From Planctomycetota bacterium (GTDB lineage: Bacteria; Planctomycetota; UBA1135; GCA-002686595): DNA of 32,803 bases. Where the stretch lies: the NCBI GenBank assembly GCA_009691855.1, contig SIAI01000045.1:1-32803 (forward strand). The letters are read 5' to 3'. A program made the translations under genes and the position numbers. Under the pieces are notes generated by a model that did no database searches, was not told where the DNA came from, and saw nothing but the letters and a program-made list of their open reading frames with translations. Shown here piece by piece: positions 26,566-32,803 of the stretch (the first letter of the stretch is position 1; each line of letters starts with the position of its first letter).

Positions 26566-26696
26566 GGGTGGAGGAGGGGGCGGCGGAAGAGAAAAGCGCA
26601 ACAGGCTAGCCGCCGGTCGCGCGGCCCGTCCAGCCCCGGATGCTCCGGAGCACCGACGGAGCGCGGGAAGCGCGACGGAGGCGGCCTCCCGCTGCA

Positions 26697-26702
26697 TACT
26701 CT
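26697..26702 (+). promoter_or_regulatory. Putative -10 box (TACTCT) of the GNAT-sirtuin operon
   Basis: TACTCT is followed by 7 nt (cgggacg) and the ATG at 26710. There is no Shine-Dalgarno. It has the same short spacing as six other first genes in the window. Confidence 0.42.
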
Positions 26703-26709
26703 CGGGACG

Positions 26710-27162
26710 ATGAACCTGCGCCTGCGCACGATCGCCTCGCGTGAAGCCGCCCAGGGCACGCTAGCCCTGCTCGAGCAGGCCATCCGCGAGGCCGGCGCCG
26801 GCCCGGGACGCACCCCGGCCGAGCTCGCGCAGCGCTACCTCGAGCGCCTCGGCGCGCGCGAGTCGCTGCTGGTCGTGGCCGAGCCCAAGGAGGTCGCGCG
26901 GCCGCTGGCCCTGGCGGCCAGCGCGCCCTTCGAGGACCCGCTCACGGGCGAGGTGCAGGCGCTGGTGGTGCTGCTGTACACCGATCCCTCGATCCGCCAG
27001 CGCGGCGTGGCGCGAGGTCTGGTGCAGGAGCTGCGGCGCGCACTGGCCGCGCGCGGCGTGACCGAGCTCCTGGCGCGCGCGGCGCACAACGACGACGCGC
27101 TGATCTCGATGGGCGAACGCTGGGGCTTCGTGCGCACCTGGGAGCTGATGAGCGCCGAATGA
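26710..27162 (+). CDS. GNAT-family N-acetyltransferase
   Basis: This 150-residue cytosolic protein has a GNAT fold. The beta4 strand VQALVVLLYTDPSIRQ leads into the acetyl-CoA pyrophosphate loop RQRGVARGLVQELRRALAAR (R/Q-x-x-G-x-A type). A beta5-like segment VTELLARAAHNDDALISMGE follows and the protein ends GFVRTWELMSAE. The substrate (protein lysine, amine or metabolite) cannot be told from sequence. Its stop overlaps the start of the sirtuin gene (ATGA), so the two are very likely co-translated. Opposing acetyltransferase and deacylase activities in one operon suggest regulation of a shared target, as in the acu loci, but the target is unknown. Confidence 0.88.
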   Translation: MNLRLRTIASREAAQGTLALLEQAIREAGAGPGRTPAELAQRYLERLGARESLLVVAEPKEVARPLALAASAPFEDPLTGEVQALVVLLYTDPSIRQRGVARGLVQELRRALAARGVTELLARAAHNDDALISMGERWGFVRTWELMSAE

Positions 27163-27884
27163 AGCCGGCGGTGGTCGTCCTGACCGGCGCCGGCGCCTCG
27201 GCCGACAGCGGCGTCGCTACCTTCCGCGGCGCCGGCGGCCTGTGGGAGGGTCTGCGCGTCGAGGACGTGGCCACGCCCGCGGCCTGGCAGCGCGATGCGG
27301 CGCGCGTGTGGCGCTTTTACCAGGAGCGTCGCGCCGCGCTGGCGCGCGTCGCGCCCAACGCGGCGCACCACGCCTTGGTCGAGATCGAGCGGCGCCTCGC
27401 CGCAGCGGGGGCACTCTTCACGCTGGTCACGCAGAACGTGGACGACCTGCACGAGCGCGCGGGCTCGCGAAATCTCGTGCACATGCACGGCGAGCTGGCC
27501 GTGCTGCGCTGCGAGCGCTGCGGCGCGCGCGTGCGCGACCTCGAGCACGTCGCTGCGGACGCGTTCGTCCCTTGCGGCGTCTGCGCGCACGCGCGCTTGC
27601 GTCCCGACGTGGTCTGGTTCGGCGAGATGCCCTACCACATGGAGGCGATCGAGGGCGCGCTGGAGGCCTGCACGCACTTCCTCGCCGTGGGCACGAGCGG
27701 CGTCGTGTACCCGGCCGCCGGCCTGCTCGCCCTGGCGCGCGAGTCGGGCGCGCGGACCTTCGTGCAGTCGCTCGAGCCGCCCGCGAACGTGGACCTCGGC
27801 GATCTGTTCGTGCCCGGCCGTGCCGCCGAGGCGCTGCCGCCGCTGCTCGAGGACCTGGCGCGCGAGTGGGGGCTGGGGGCGTGA
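27159..27884 (+). CDS. Sir2-family NAD-dependent protein deacylase, class III (CobB-like)
   Basis: This 241-residue sirtuin removes acyl groups from lysines using NAD. The NAD motif is LTGAGASADSGVATFRG (residues 8-24), followed by TQNVDDLHERAG and the catalytic His110 in VHMHGE. The structural zinc is held by C118, C121, C139 and C142. Tyr54 and Arg57 in FYQERR form the Y-x-x-R pocket that in SIRT5 and CobB accepts succinyl and malonyl groups, so desuccinylase activity is predicted besides deacetylation. The final block FLAVGTSGVVYPAAGL is the NAD-ribose region. ATG at 27159 overlaps the GNAT stop. It converges with the PhyH-family gene; the stops are 19 bp apart. Confidence 0.95.
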   Translation: MKPAVVVLTGAGASADSGVATFRGAGGLWEGLRVEDVATPAAWQRDAARVWRFYQERRAALARVAPNAAHHALVEIERRLAAAGALFTLVTQNVDDLHERAGSRNLVHMHGELAVLRCERCGARVRDLEHVAADAFVPCGVCAHARLRPDVVWFGEMPYHMEAIEGALEACTHFLAVGTSGVVYPAAGLLALARESGARTFVQSLEPPANVDLGDLFVPGRAAEALPPLLEDLAREWGLGA

Positions 27885-27903
27885 TGCGCGCGCCACGCGC
27901 AGC

Positions 27904-28881
27904 TCAACCGAGCTCGTAGTGCGAGCTCGCGTAGCGGCAGCCAGGCGCGAAGGTGAGCACGCGCCGGTGCTGCGGGCGGTGGTGGAAGTAGTAGGGCGTC
28001 GCACTCGCCGGGCAGTAGTGGCACACCAGACTGCGGCGCGTGCTGCGCGCGTCGAGGATCGGCGTGCCGCCGTGGGCCAGGTCGGCGTTCCAGAACAAGA
28101 CGTCGCCGCGCGACGGCAGGAAGGTCGCTTGCGCGAGTCCCTGGGCGGCGCAGCGGCGCAGGAGCTCGAGGTGGAAGCGCTCCTGCGCCTCCAGACCGTC
28201 GCGTTCACGGTTCCAGTTCTTGTAGGCGCCGCCGAAGAGGTGGTCGGGCAAGCGCTGGCTGCCGGGGAAGTACGCCAGCTCGCCCGAGCCCGGGCGCACG
28301 TCCTCGAGCGCGATCCAGGCCGCGGCGAAGGCCAGCGGCGGCGTGACCACCACGTAGGCGGTGTCCTGGTGCACGGGCTGTTCGCTGCCGCGCTCGAAGG
28401 ACAGGCTCTGGAACAGCAGCGGCTCGTCGTCGAGCACGAGGCGCAGAAAACGCTGCACGCGCTCCGCGAACGCCGCCTGCAGTGCGGCGGGGGAGAGCGC
28501 GTAGGCATCGACCAGCTTGACGTGCGCCCCCGAGCTGGCGGCGCCAAGGCGCTCGTAGCGCCCGCCGAGCTCCACCAGCGGAGGTCGCGCGCGATCGCGC
28601 ACCAGGGCCGCGAGCTCGGCCTCGAGCTGCACCAGGGTGGCCGCGCTCAGCGCGCCCTTCTCGATCCAGAACCCGTTCTGGATCCAGAAGCCGAGCATGG
28701 CCGCTTCCTCGGGCGTGAGCGCGCCGCGCTGGCGGCGGCGCTCGAGCTCGCTCAGCGCGTCCAGACGATCCGTCCACAGGCCGCCGAAGCGGCTGTGGAA
28801 GCCCGTGAACGTGCGGCGTTGAGCGGTGCGAGCCCAGGCGCGGCGCACGAACTCACGGGCGGCGCCGAGTGGGGAAGGCAT
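27904..28881 (-). CDS. Phytanoyl-CoA dioxygenase (PhyH)-family protein
   Basis: This 325-residue predicted Fe(II)/2-oxoglutarate-dependent oxygenase has metal ligands H171 and D173 in PVHQDTAY and H270 in ADLAHGGTPI. Arg282 or 283 in STRRSLVCHY should bind 2-oxoglutarate. GSGELAYFPGSQRLPDHLFG is the typical central PhyH block. The N-terminal 100 residues, including ALTPEEAAMLGFWIQNGFWI, form the helical cap. The substrate is unknown: PhyH enzymes act on fatty acyl-CoAs, ectoine, halogenated or natural products. The gene begins 25 bp after the NUDIX gene on the same strand and may be co-transcribed. A TAGACT hexamer overlapping the NUDIX stop (28904-28909), 22 nt from the ATG, could also start a separate message. 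Confidence 0.88.
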   Translation of the reverse strand: MPSPLGAAREFVRRAWARTAQRRTFTGFHSRFGGLWTDRLDALSELERRRQRGALTPEEAAMLGFWIQNGFWIEKGALSAATLVQLEAELAALVRDRARPPLVELGGRYERLGAASSGAHVKLVDAYALSPAALQAAFAERVQRFLRLVLDDEPLLFQSLSFERGSEQPVHQDTAYVVVTPPLAFAAAWIALEDVRPGSGELAYFPGSQRLPDHLFGGAYKNWNRERDGLEAQERFHLELLRRCAAQGLAQATFLPSRGDVLFWNADLAHGGTPILDARSTRRSLVCHYCPASATPYYFHHRPQHRRVLTFAPGCRYASSHYELG

Positions 28882-28906
28882 GGCCGCGGATGAGGGTCGC
28901 CGAAGT

Positions 28907-29551
28907 CTACCCCGGAGCGCGGCGCCGGGCGGGGGTGGCGGGGCTGGCCAAGGCCAGCGCGAACAGACGGCGCACGGAGTCGTCGCTGGTCAGCGCCTCG
29001 AGCTCCTTGGGCGTGATCCAGCGCAGCTCGCGGGATTCGGAGCTGATGTGCGCCACCGCGCCCGCCGGGGCGCGCACAACGAAGCGCGTGTCGAGGTGCC
29101 AGTGCTCGGGCTCGCCCTCACGCGCCGGGATGCGGTGGCAATCGACGTCGACGGGGGTGGGGTCGACGCGTAGGCCCTGGATGCCGCTCTCCTCGCGCGC
29201 CTCGCGCAGCGCGCTGCCGGCGAGATTGCCGTCGCCGTCGCAGTGCCCCCCGAGCTGCAACCAGCGCCCGAGCTGCTTGTGCAGGGTGAGCAGCGCGCGT
29301 TTGCCGGGCGCATCGACGATCAGTGCCGAGGACGTCAGGTGGCCTTCCATGCAGCTGCGCCACAGGGCGTCCGGGTGCGCGTCGATCCACTGCAGCACGA
29401 ACGCACGCGCCTCGGTCTGCTGCTTGTCGCGCGCGGCGTAGGCCTCGAGCGTGGCCCGCGCGCGCGCCAGGTCGGCGACCGGTTCCAGCTCGGCCGCGCC
29501 CTCCGACAGCCAGGTCCGCGGAGTCTCCTGTTTGCTCGCCGGCTTGCTCAC
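28907..29551 (-). CDS. NUDIX hydrolase
   Basis: This 214-residue protein has a NUDIX box at about 102-124: GHCDGDGNLAGSALREAREE, then SGI. The REAREESG helix is intact, while the first Glu of the classical G-x5-E-x7-REUxEExGU motif is Gly here. The GGHCDGD start is known from a distinct NUDIX subgroup. The N-terminal 60 residues are helical and include SEGAAELEPVADLARARATL. The protein presumably hydrolyses a nucleoside diphosphate derivative, but the substrate is unclear. GTG at 29551 overlaps the ettA stop (GTGA), so it is translationally coupled to ettA. Confidence 0.88.
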   Translation of the reverse strand: MSKPASKQETPRTWLSEGAAELEPVADLARARATLEAYAARDKQQTEARAFVLQWIDAHPDALWRSCMEGHLTSSALIVDAPGKRALLTLHKQLGRWLQLGGHCDGDGNLAGSALREAREESGIQGLRVDPTPVDVDCHRIPAREGEPEHWHLDTRFVVRAPAGAVAHISSESRELRWITPKELEALTSDDSVRRLFALALASPATPARRRAPG

Positions 29552-31203
29552 TTGCGCAACAGCTTTCGGTAGCGGCCCGCGCGCGACTCGGGCCCGAAGC
29601 CCATCTTCTCGCGCCAGGTCTTGCGCCACTCGGCGTAGTCCTCGTAGGTGCCGTGGTGGAAGTTGATGTAGCCGTCGCCCTCGAAGGCCAGGATGTGCGA
29701 CACGACCCGGTTCAGGAAGTAGCGGTCGTGGCTGACCACGATGGCCGAGCCGATGTACTCCTGCAGCGCTTCCTCGAGCACGCGCAGCGTGTCGAGGTCG
29801 AGGTCGTTGGTGGGCTCGTCGAGCAGGATCACGTTGGCCGGACTGCGCAGCATGCGCGCCAGGAGCACGCGGTTGCGCATCCCGCCCGAGCACTCGCCCA
29901 GCAGCTTCTGCTGGTCCTCGCCCTTGAACTGGAAGCGCGCCACATAGGCGCGTCCGTCGAGCGTGATGTTGCCGAAGGGGATGACATGGTTGCCCTCGGT
30001 GATGTTCTCGTAGACGGTCTTCTCGTCGTCGAGGATCAGGCGCGACTGGTCGAGGTAGGTGATCTTGACCGTCGGGCCGATCGTGACCGTGCCCGCGTCG
30101 GGCTGCTCCTGACCCAGGATCATGCGCAGCATGGTGGTCTTGCCCATGCCGTTCGCGCCGACCACGCCCAGGATCCCGCCCGGCGGCAGGTCGAAGGACA
30201 GGTTCTTGATCAGCTCGCGAGTCCCGTAGCCCTTCGTGACCTTGTCGAACACGATCACCTTATCGCCCAGGCGCGGGCCGGGCGGGATGGCCAGCTCGAC
30301 CGCGTCGAGCTGGTCCTGGGCGCGGCGGGTGATCAGCTCCTGGTAGCGCTGCACGCGCGCCTTGGACTGCGTGGTACGCGCCTTGGGCGTGCGCGCCAGC
30401 CACTCGCGCTCCTTGGCAATGACCTTGTCGGTCTTGGAATCGGTCTGACGCTTGGTGTCCAGGCTGCGCGACTTCTGCGCCAGGTACTCGGAGTAGTTGC
30501 CCTTGTAGGGGAGCGTGCGCTGGCGCTCGACCTCCAGCATCCACTCGACGACGTTGTCCAGGAAGTAGCGGTCGTGGGTGATCAGGATCACCGTGCCCTG
30601 GTAGTTCTTGAGGTGCTCCTCGAGCCACTCGACCGTCTCGGTGTCGAGGTGGTTGGTGGGCTCGTCCAGCAGCAGCATGTCGGGGTGCGACATGAGCAGC
30701 TTGGCCAGCGCCACGCGCCGGCGCTCGCCGCCCGAGAGCTTGCGCACGTCGGACTCCATCGGCGGCAGGCACAGCGCGGTCGCGGCCTGCTCCAGGTGGC
30801 TGTCGAGCTCCCAGATCTCCTTGTGCGCCATCTCCTCGGAAAGGTGCGCGAACTCTGCGCCGCCCACATCGCCCGACTCGGCCAGCTCGTTGTAGCGCTT
30901 CTCGATCGCGCGCAAGGGCGCCACGGCCTCGTCCAGGTTGCCAGCCACGTTCTTGTCCTCGGTCAGCGGCGGCTCCTGCGCGAGGTAGCCGACGGTGATC
31001 CCGCCGAGCGCCTTGGCCGTGCCCTCGAACTGCTTGTCGAGGCCGGCCATGATGCGCAGCAGCGTCGACTTGCCCGCGCCGTTCGGTCCGATGACGCCGA
31101 TCTTGGCGCCCTCCAGGAACGACAGCGTGATGTTGTTCAGCACCAGGCGCTGGCCGTAGTACTTCTTCAGTTCGTGGAGCTGGAAGATGATCTTGTCAGC
31201 CAT
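29548..31203 (-). CDS. ettA: Energy-dependent translational throttle protein EttA (ABC-F)
   Basis: This 551-residue soluble tandem ATPase binds the ribosomal E site and gates elongation according to ATP/ADP ratio. The first ABC domain has GPNGAGKST, LSGGERRRVALAKLL and MLLLDEPTNHLD. The arm and linker follow (about 240-310, including KEREWLARTPKARTTQSKAR). The second domain has GANGMGKTT, CSGGMRNRVLLARML and ILLLDEPTNDLD. The length is close to the 555 residues of E. coli EttA, and the KARTTQSKAR segment is diagnostic for this subgroup. The second signature reads CSGGM instead of LSGGE. MADKIIFQL at 31203 is the natural start; TACGCT lies 11 nt upstream. The NUDIX gene overlaps its stop by 4 nt. 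Confidence 0.95.
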   Translation of the reverse strand: MADKIIFQLHELKKYYGQRLVLNNITLSFLEGAKIGVIGPNGAGKSTLLRIMAGLDKQFEGTAKALGGITVGYLAQEPPLTEDKNVAGNLDEAVAPLRAIEKRYNELAESGDVGGAEFAHLSEEMAHKEIWELDSHLEQAATALCLPPMESDVRKLSGGERRRVALAKLLMSHPDMLLLDEPTNHLDTETVEWLEEHLKNYQGTVILITHDRYFLDNVVEWMLEVERQRTLPYKGNYSEYLAQKSRSLDTKRQTDSKTDKVIAKEREWLARTPKARTTQSKARVQRYQELITRRAQDQLDAVELAIPPGPRLGDKVIVFDKVTKGYGTRELIKNLSFDLPPGGILGVVGANGMGKTTMLRMILGQEQPDAGTVTIGPTVKITYLDQSRLILDDEKTVYENITEGNHVIPFGNITLDGRAYVARFQFKGEDQQKLLGECSGGMRNRVLLARMLRSPANVILLDEPTNDLDLDTLRVLEEALQEYIGSAIVVSHDRYFLNRVVSHILAFEGDGYINFHHGTYEDYAEWRKTWREKMGFGPESRAGRYRKLLRK

Positions 31204-31332
31204 GGGGGGCAACAAGCGTAGCGGCGGCGGCGCGAGGCACAAGTCGGCCGCTTGCCGGTGGACCCTGCAGCCCGCGAGGGCGAAGCGCAAAGGGGGGCGC
31301 GCCGGTGCGGAGCACCCAGCCCGCTCCGGCTC

Positions 31333-32265
31333 TCAGCCCGTGCCGCGCTGCAGCCAGAAAGAGCTGCCGTAGCGCTGCGTCTTGTCCAGGCCGAGCTTGT
31401 CGTACGTCGGGCCCAGCGGCGCGAGCACGTCCGTCTCGGTGGCCAGGAAGGACAGCGGTGCGAGGACTCTGTCGCCGCCGCCGCCGCCGGCGAGGTAGCA
31501 GGAGAGCAGGTACTGCTCGCTGTAGAAGCGCTCGCGCCACTCCTGCGGGTAGTCATTGGGCAGGAAGATGTCGTGCATGCCGTAGACCAGGCCCGGCGGC
31601 AGCGCGGGCAGGATCTCGGTGAAGAACACCGTCACGTCGGAGTTCTGGAACGAGCGGTGACTCGAGTCGACGAAGAGCAGGTCCTCGCGCGTCAGCTCGT
31701 TGGCCAGGTTCACGTCCACCGCCTCCAGCGGCTGGCGCACGACCGCGTCGCAGATCGCGTCGATCTCGGCCCGCGGGCAGGGATCGATGGAGATGATCTT
31801 CGTGCGCAGGCCGTGGTCGCGCACCGCGCGGCGCGCGAAGCGCGTGGAGTTGCCCGAGCCGACCTCGACGTAGCGCCGCGGATTGCGTGTGGCCAGCAGG
31901 CCGTAGAGCATGATCGCGTCGAAGGACGGGAACCAGCCGTTCATCCAGTGCGGATCGGCGGGGTCCGGCGCCGCCTGCACCGGGATGGCCTGGAAGCGCT
32001 CCTGGAAGCGCGCGAACTCGCCCACCAGGCCGCGCGCGCCCTCGACCGAGCCCTCGAGCTGCGCCAGCATCCGCTGCCCACCCGGACCGGCCCGCAGCGG
32101 GCGGGGGCGCGGGTAGACCTCGTAGTCGAGCTCGATGTGCTTGATCCCCGCCGGAGCGGCCGGGTCGGGGCGAGCCGCCGGAACAGGCCGGAAGGGCGTC
32201 ACGACCTCGTTGCGCAGGCCGTTCAGCCCGGTGCGGCGCGCCTTGGAGAGCAGGTCCTTGAACAT
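31333..32265 (-). CDS. Class I SAM-dependent methyltransferase
   Basis: This 310-residue protein has a Rossmann methyltransferase core. Motif I is RYVEVGSGNSTRFARRAV (about 131-148), then the acidic strand IISIDPCPRAE (about 158-168), LLFVDSSHRSFQNSDV (motif-IV-like), PGLVYGMHDIFLPNDYP, and the final strand GSSFWLQRGTG. It belongs to the Methyltransf_24-like group often found with glycan or surface-polymer genes. The substrate is unknown, and no glycosyltransferase cluster is visible here. ATG at 32265 is preceded by TATCAT (32299-32304) with a 33-nt gap and a weak GAGG 9 nt before the start. It is divergent from the ALDH7-type gene and 129 bp upstream of ettA. Confidence 0.82.
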   Translation of the reverse strand: MFKDLLSKARRTGLNGLRNEVVTPFRPVPAARPDPAAPAGIKHIELDYEVYPRPRPLRAGPGGQRMLAQLEGSVEGARGLVGEFARFQERFQAIPVQAAPDPADPHWMNGWFPSFDAIMLYGLLATRNPRRYVEVGSGNSTRFARRAVRDHGLRTKIISIDPCPRAEIDAICDAVVRQPLEAVDVNLANELTREDLLFVDSSHRSFQNSDVTVFFTEILPALPPGLVYGMHDIFLPNDYPQEWRERFYSEQYLLSCYLAGGGGGDRVLAPLSFLATETDVLAPLGPTYDKLGLDKTQRYGSSFWLQRGTG

Positions 32266-32403
32266 CGCTGGGAACCTCGCGCGGGGCGAAGAAAATTCAT
32301 GATACTCGACGCCCGCGGAGCACGGGGAGAGGGGCAGGAAGTTCTTTCCCCGCGCGCTCGATATCCTGCTCCGCCCTCCGACCCCGCTCCGCCCCGCAAT
32401 CCC

Positions 32404-32803
32404 ATGGACTTCCTGCGCGAACTCGGCATCTCCAAGGACAACTCCGGCGCCTACAACGGCGAGTGGCTGGCCTGCAAAGGCGAGTGGCTCGAGAGCCACG
32501 ATCCGGCCACCGGCAAACTCATCGGCCGCATCCGTCAGGCGACCGGCGAGGAGTACGAGGCCTGCGTGGCCGCGGCGCACGCCGCGTTCCTGCGCTGGCG
32601 CGAGGTGCCGGCGCCCAAGCGCGGCGAGATCGTGCGCAAGCTCGGCAACGCCATCCGCGAGAAGAAGGACGCGCTCGGGCGCCTGGTCACGCTGGAGATG
32701 GGCAAGATCCTGCAGGAGGGCTGGGGCGAGGTGCAGGAGGCGATCGACATCGCCGACTTCGCGGTGGGGCAGTCGCGCATGCTCTACGGCCTGTCGATGC
32801 ACT
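32404..32803 (+). CDS. ALDH7-type (antiquitin-like) aminoadipate-semialdehyde dehydrogenase, N-terminal part
   Basis: Only the first 133 codons lie in the window, ending at its right edge. The sequence closely follows the N-terminus of ALDH7A1/antiquitin: ELGISKDNSGAYNGEW, then SHDPATGKLIGRIRQAT, VPAPKRGEIVRKLGNAIREK, LVTLEMGKILQEGWGEVQEA and IDIADFAVGQSRM. ALDH7 enzymes oxidise 2-aminoadipate 6-semialdehyde to 2-aminoadipate using NAD, exactly the product of Lat encoded at 15105. The active-site Cys and Glu are outside the window. TATCCT at 32362-32367 is a possible -10, giving a leader of about 30 nt without a clear Shine-Dalgarno. Confidence 0.92.
   Translation, partial: MDFLRELGISKDNSGAYNGEWLACKGEWLESHDPATGKLIGRIRQATGEEYEACVAAAHAAFLRWREVPAPKRGEIVRKLGNAIREKKDALGRLVTLEMGKILQEGWGEVQEAIDIADFAVGQSRMLYGLSMH

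Overview
This is a very GC-rich (roughly 70 %), gene-dense bacterial segment with no rRNA, no tRNA that I can recognise and no CRISPR array. The mix of housekeeping genes (lon, tig, clpP, clpX, rnpA, yidD, rlmN, ettA) with lipoproteins carrying FG-GAP/UnbV, TPR, PD40 and carboxypeptidase-regulatory-like domains, plus an L-lysine 6-aminotransferase, best suits a Planctomycetota-like or similar high-GC environmental lineage. That assignment is inference and is not proven by the sequence.

Layout. 1-2663 (-): a truncated YfhO-type multi-spanning membrane protein. 2711-4609 (+): an M28 metallopeptidase lipoprotein with a PDZ domain. 4656-7558 (-): an hsp20-lon operon. 7592-8549 (-): a small two-gene unit made of a 100-residue protein and an AbiEii-like nucleotidyltransferase interrupted by one in-frame stop, probably a decayed toxin-antitoxin pair. 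8607-9755 (-): a beta-propeller lipoprotein. 9871-13557 (-): four genes joined by 4-nt overlaps (TPR lipoprotein, CRTAC1/FG-GAP lipoprotein, rnpA, yidD). 13663-16427 (+): a shortened aldehyde-dehydrogenase-like protein without the catalytic Cys, followed by L-lysine 6-aminotransferase. 16428-20078: an accessory, repeat-rich stretch with a frameshifted REP-associated (RAYT) transposase, a carboxypeptidase-regulatory-like secreted protein, a second transposase N-terminal remnant and REP hairpins. 20079-22066 (-): a DHH phosphoesterase-rlmN operon. 22275-26565 (-): tig, clpP and clpX, with a palindrome-rich 825-bp gap between clpP and tig. 26710-27884 (+): a GNAT acetyltransferase coupled to a class III sirtuin. 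27904-31203 (-): ettA, NUDIX and PhyH-family genes. 31333-32265 (-): a SAM-dependent methyltransferase. 32404-end (+): the start of an ALDH7-type aminoadipate-semialdehyde dehydrogenase.

Themes. (a) Seven genes that begin a transcription unit have a TAnnnT hexamer only 6-9 nt upstream of the start codon and no Shine-Dalgarno, which points to leaderless mRNAs. (b) Genes inside operons overlap by exactly 4 nt (ATGA or GTGA) six times, which points to translational coupling. (c) Proteostasis is over-represented (Hsp20, Lon, trigger factor, ClpP, ClpX). (d) Lysine catabolism (Lat and ALDH7) and reversible protein acylation (GNAT and sirtuin) give two candidate functional pairs. (e) The intergenic gaps hold several palindromic repeats of different design, two next to transposase remnants.
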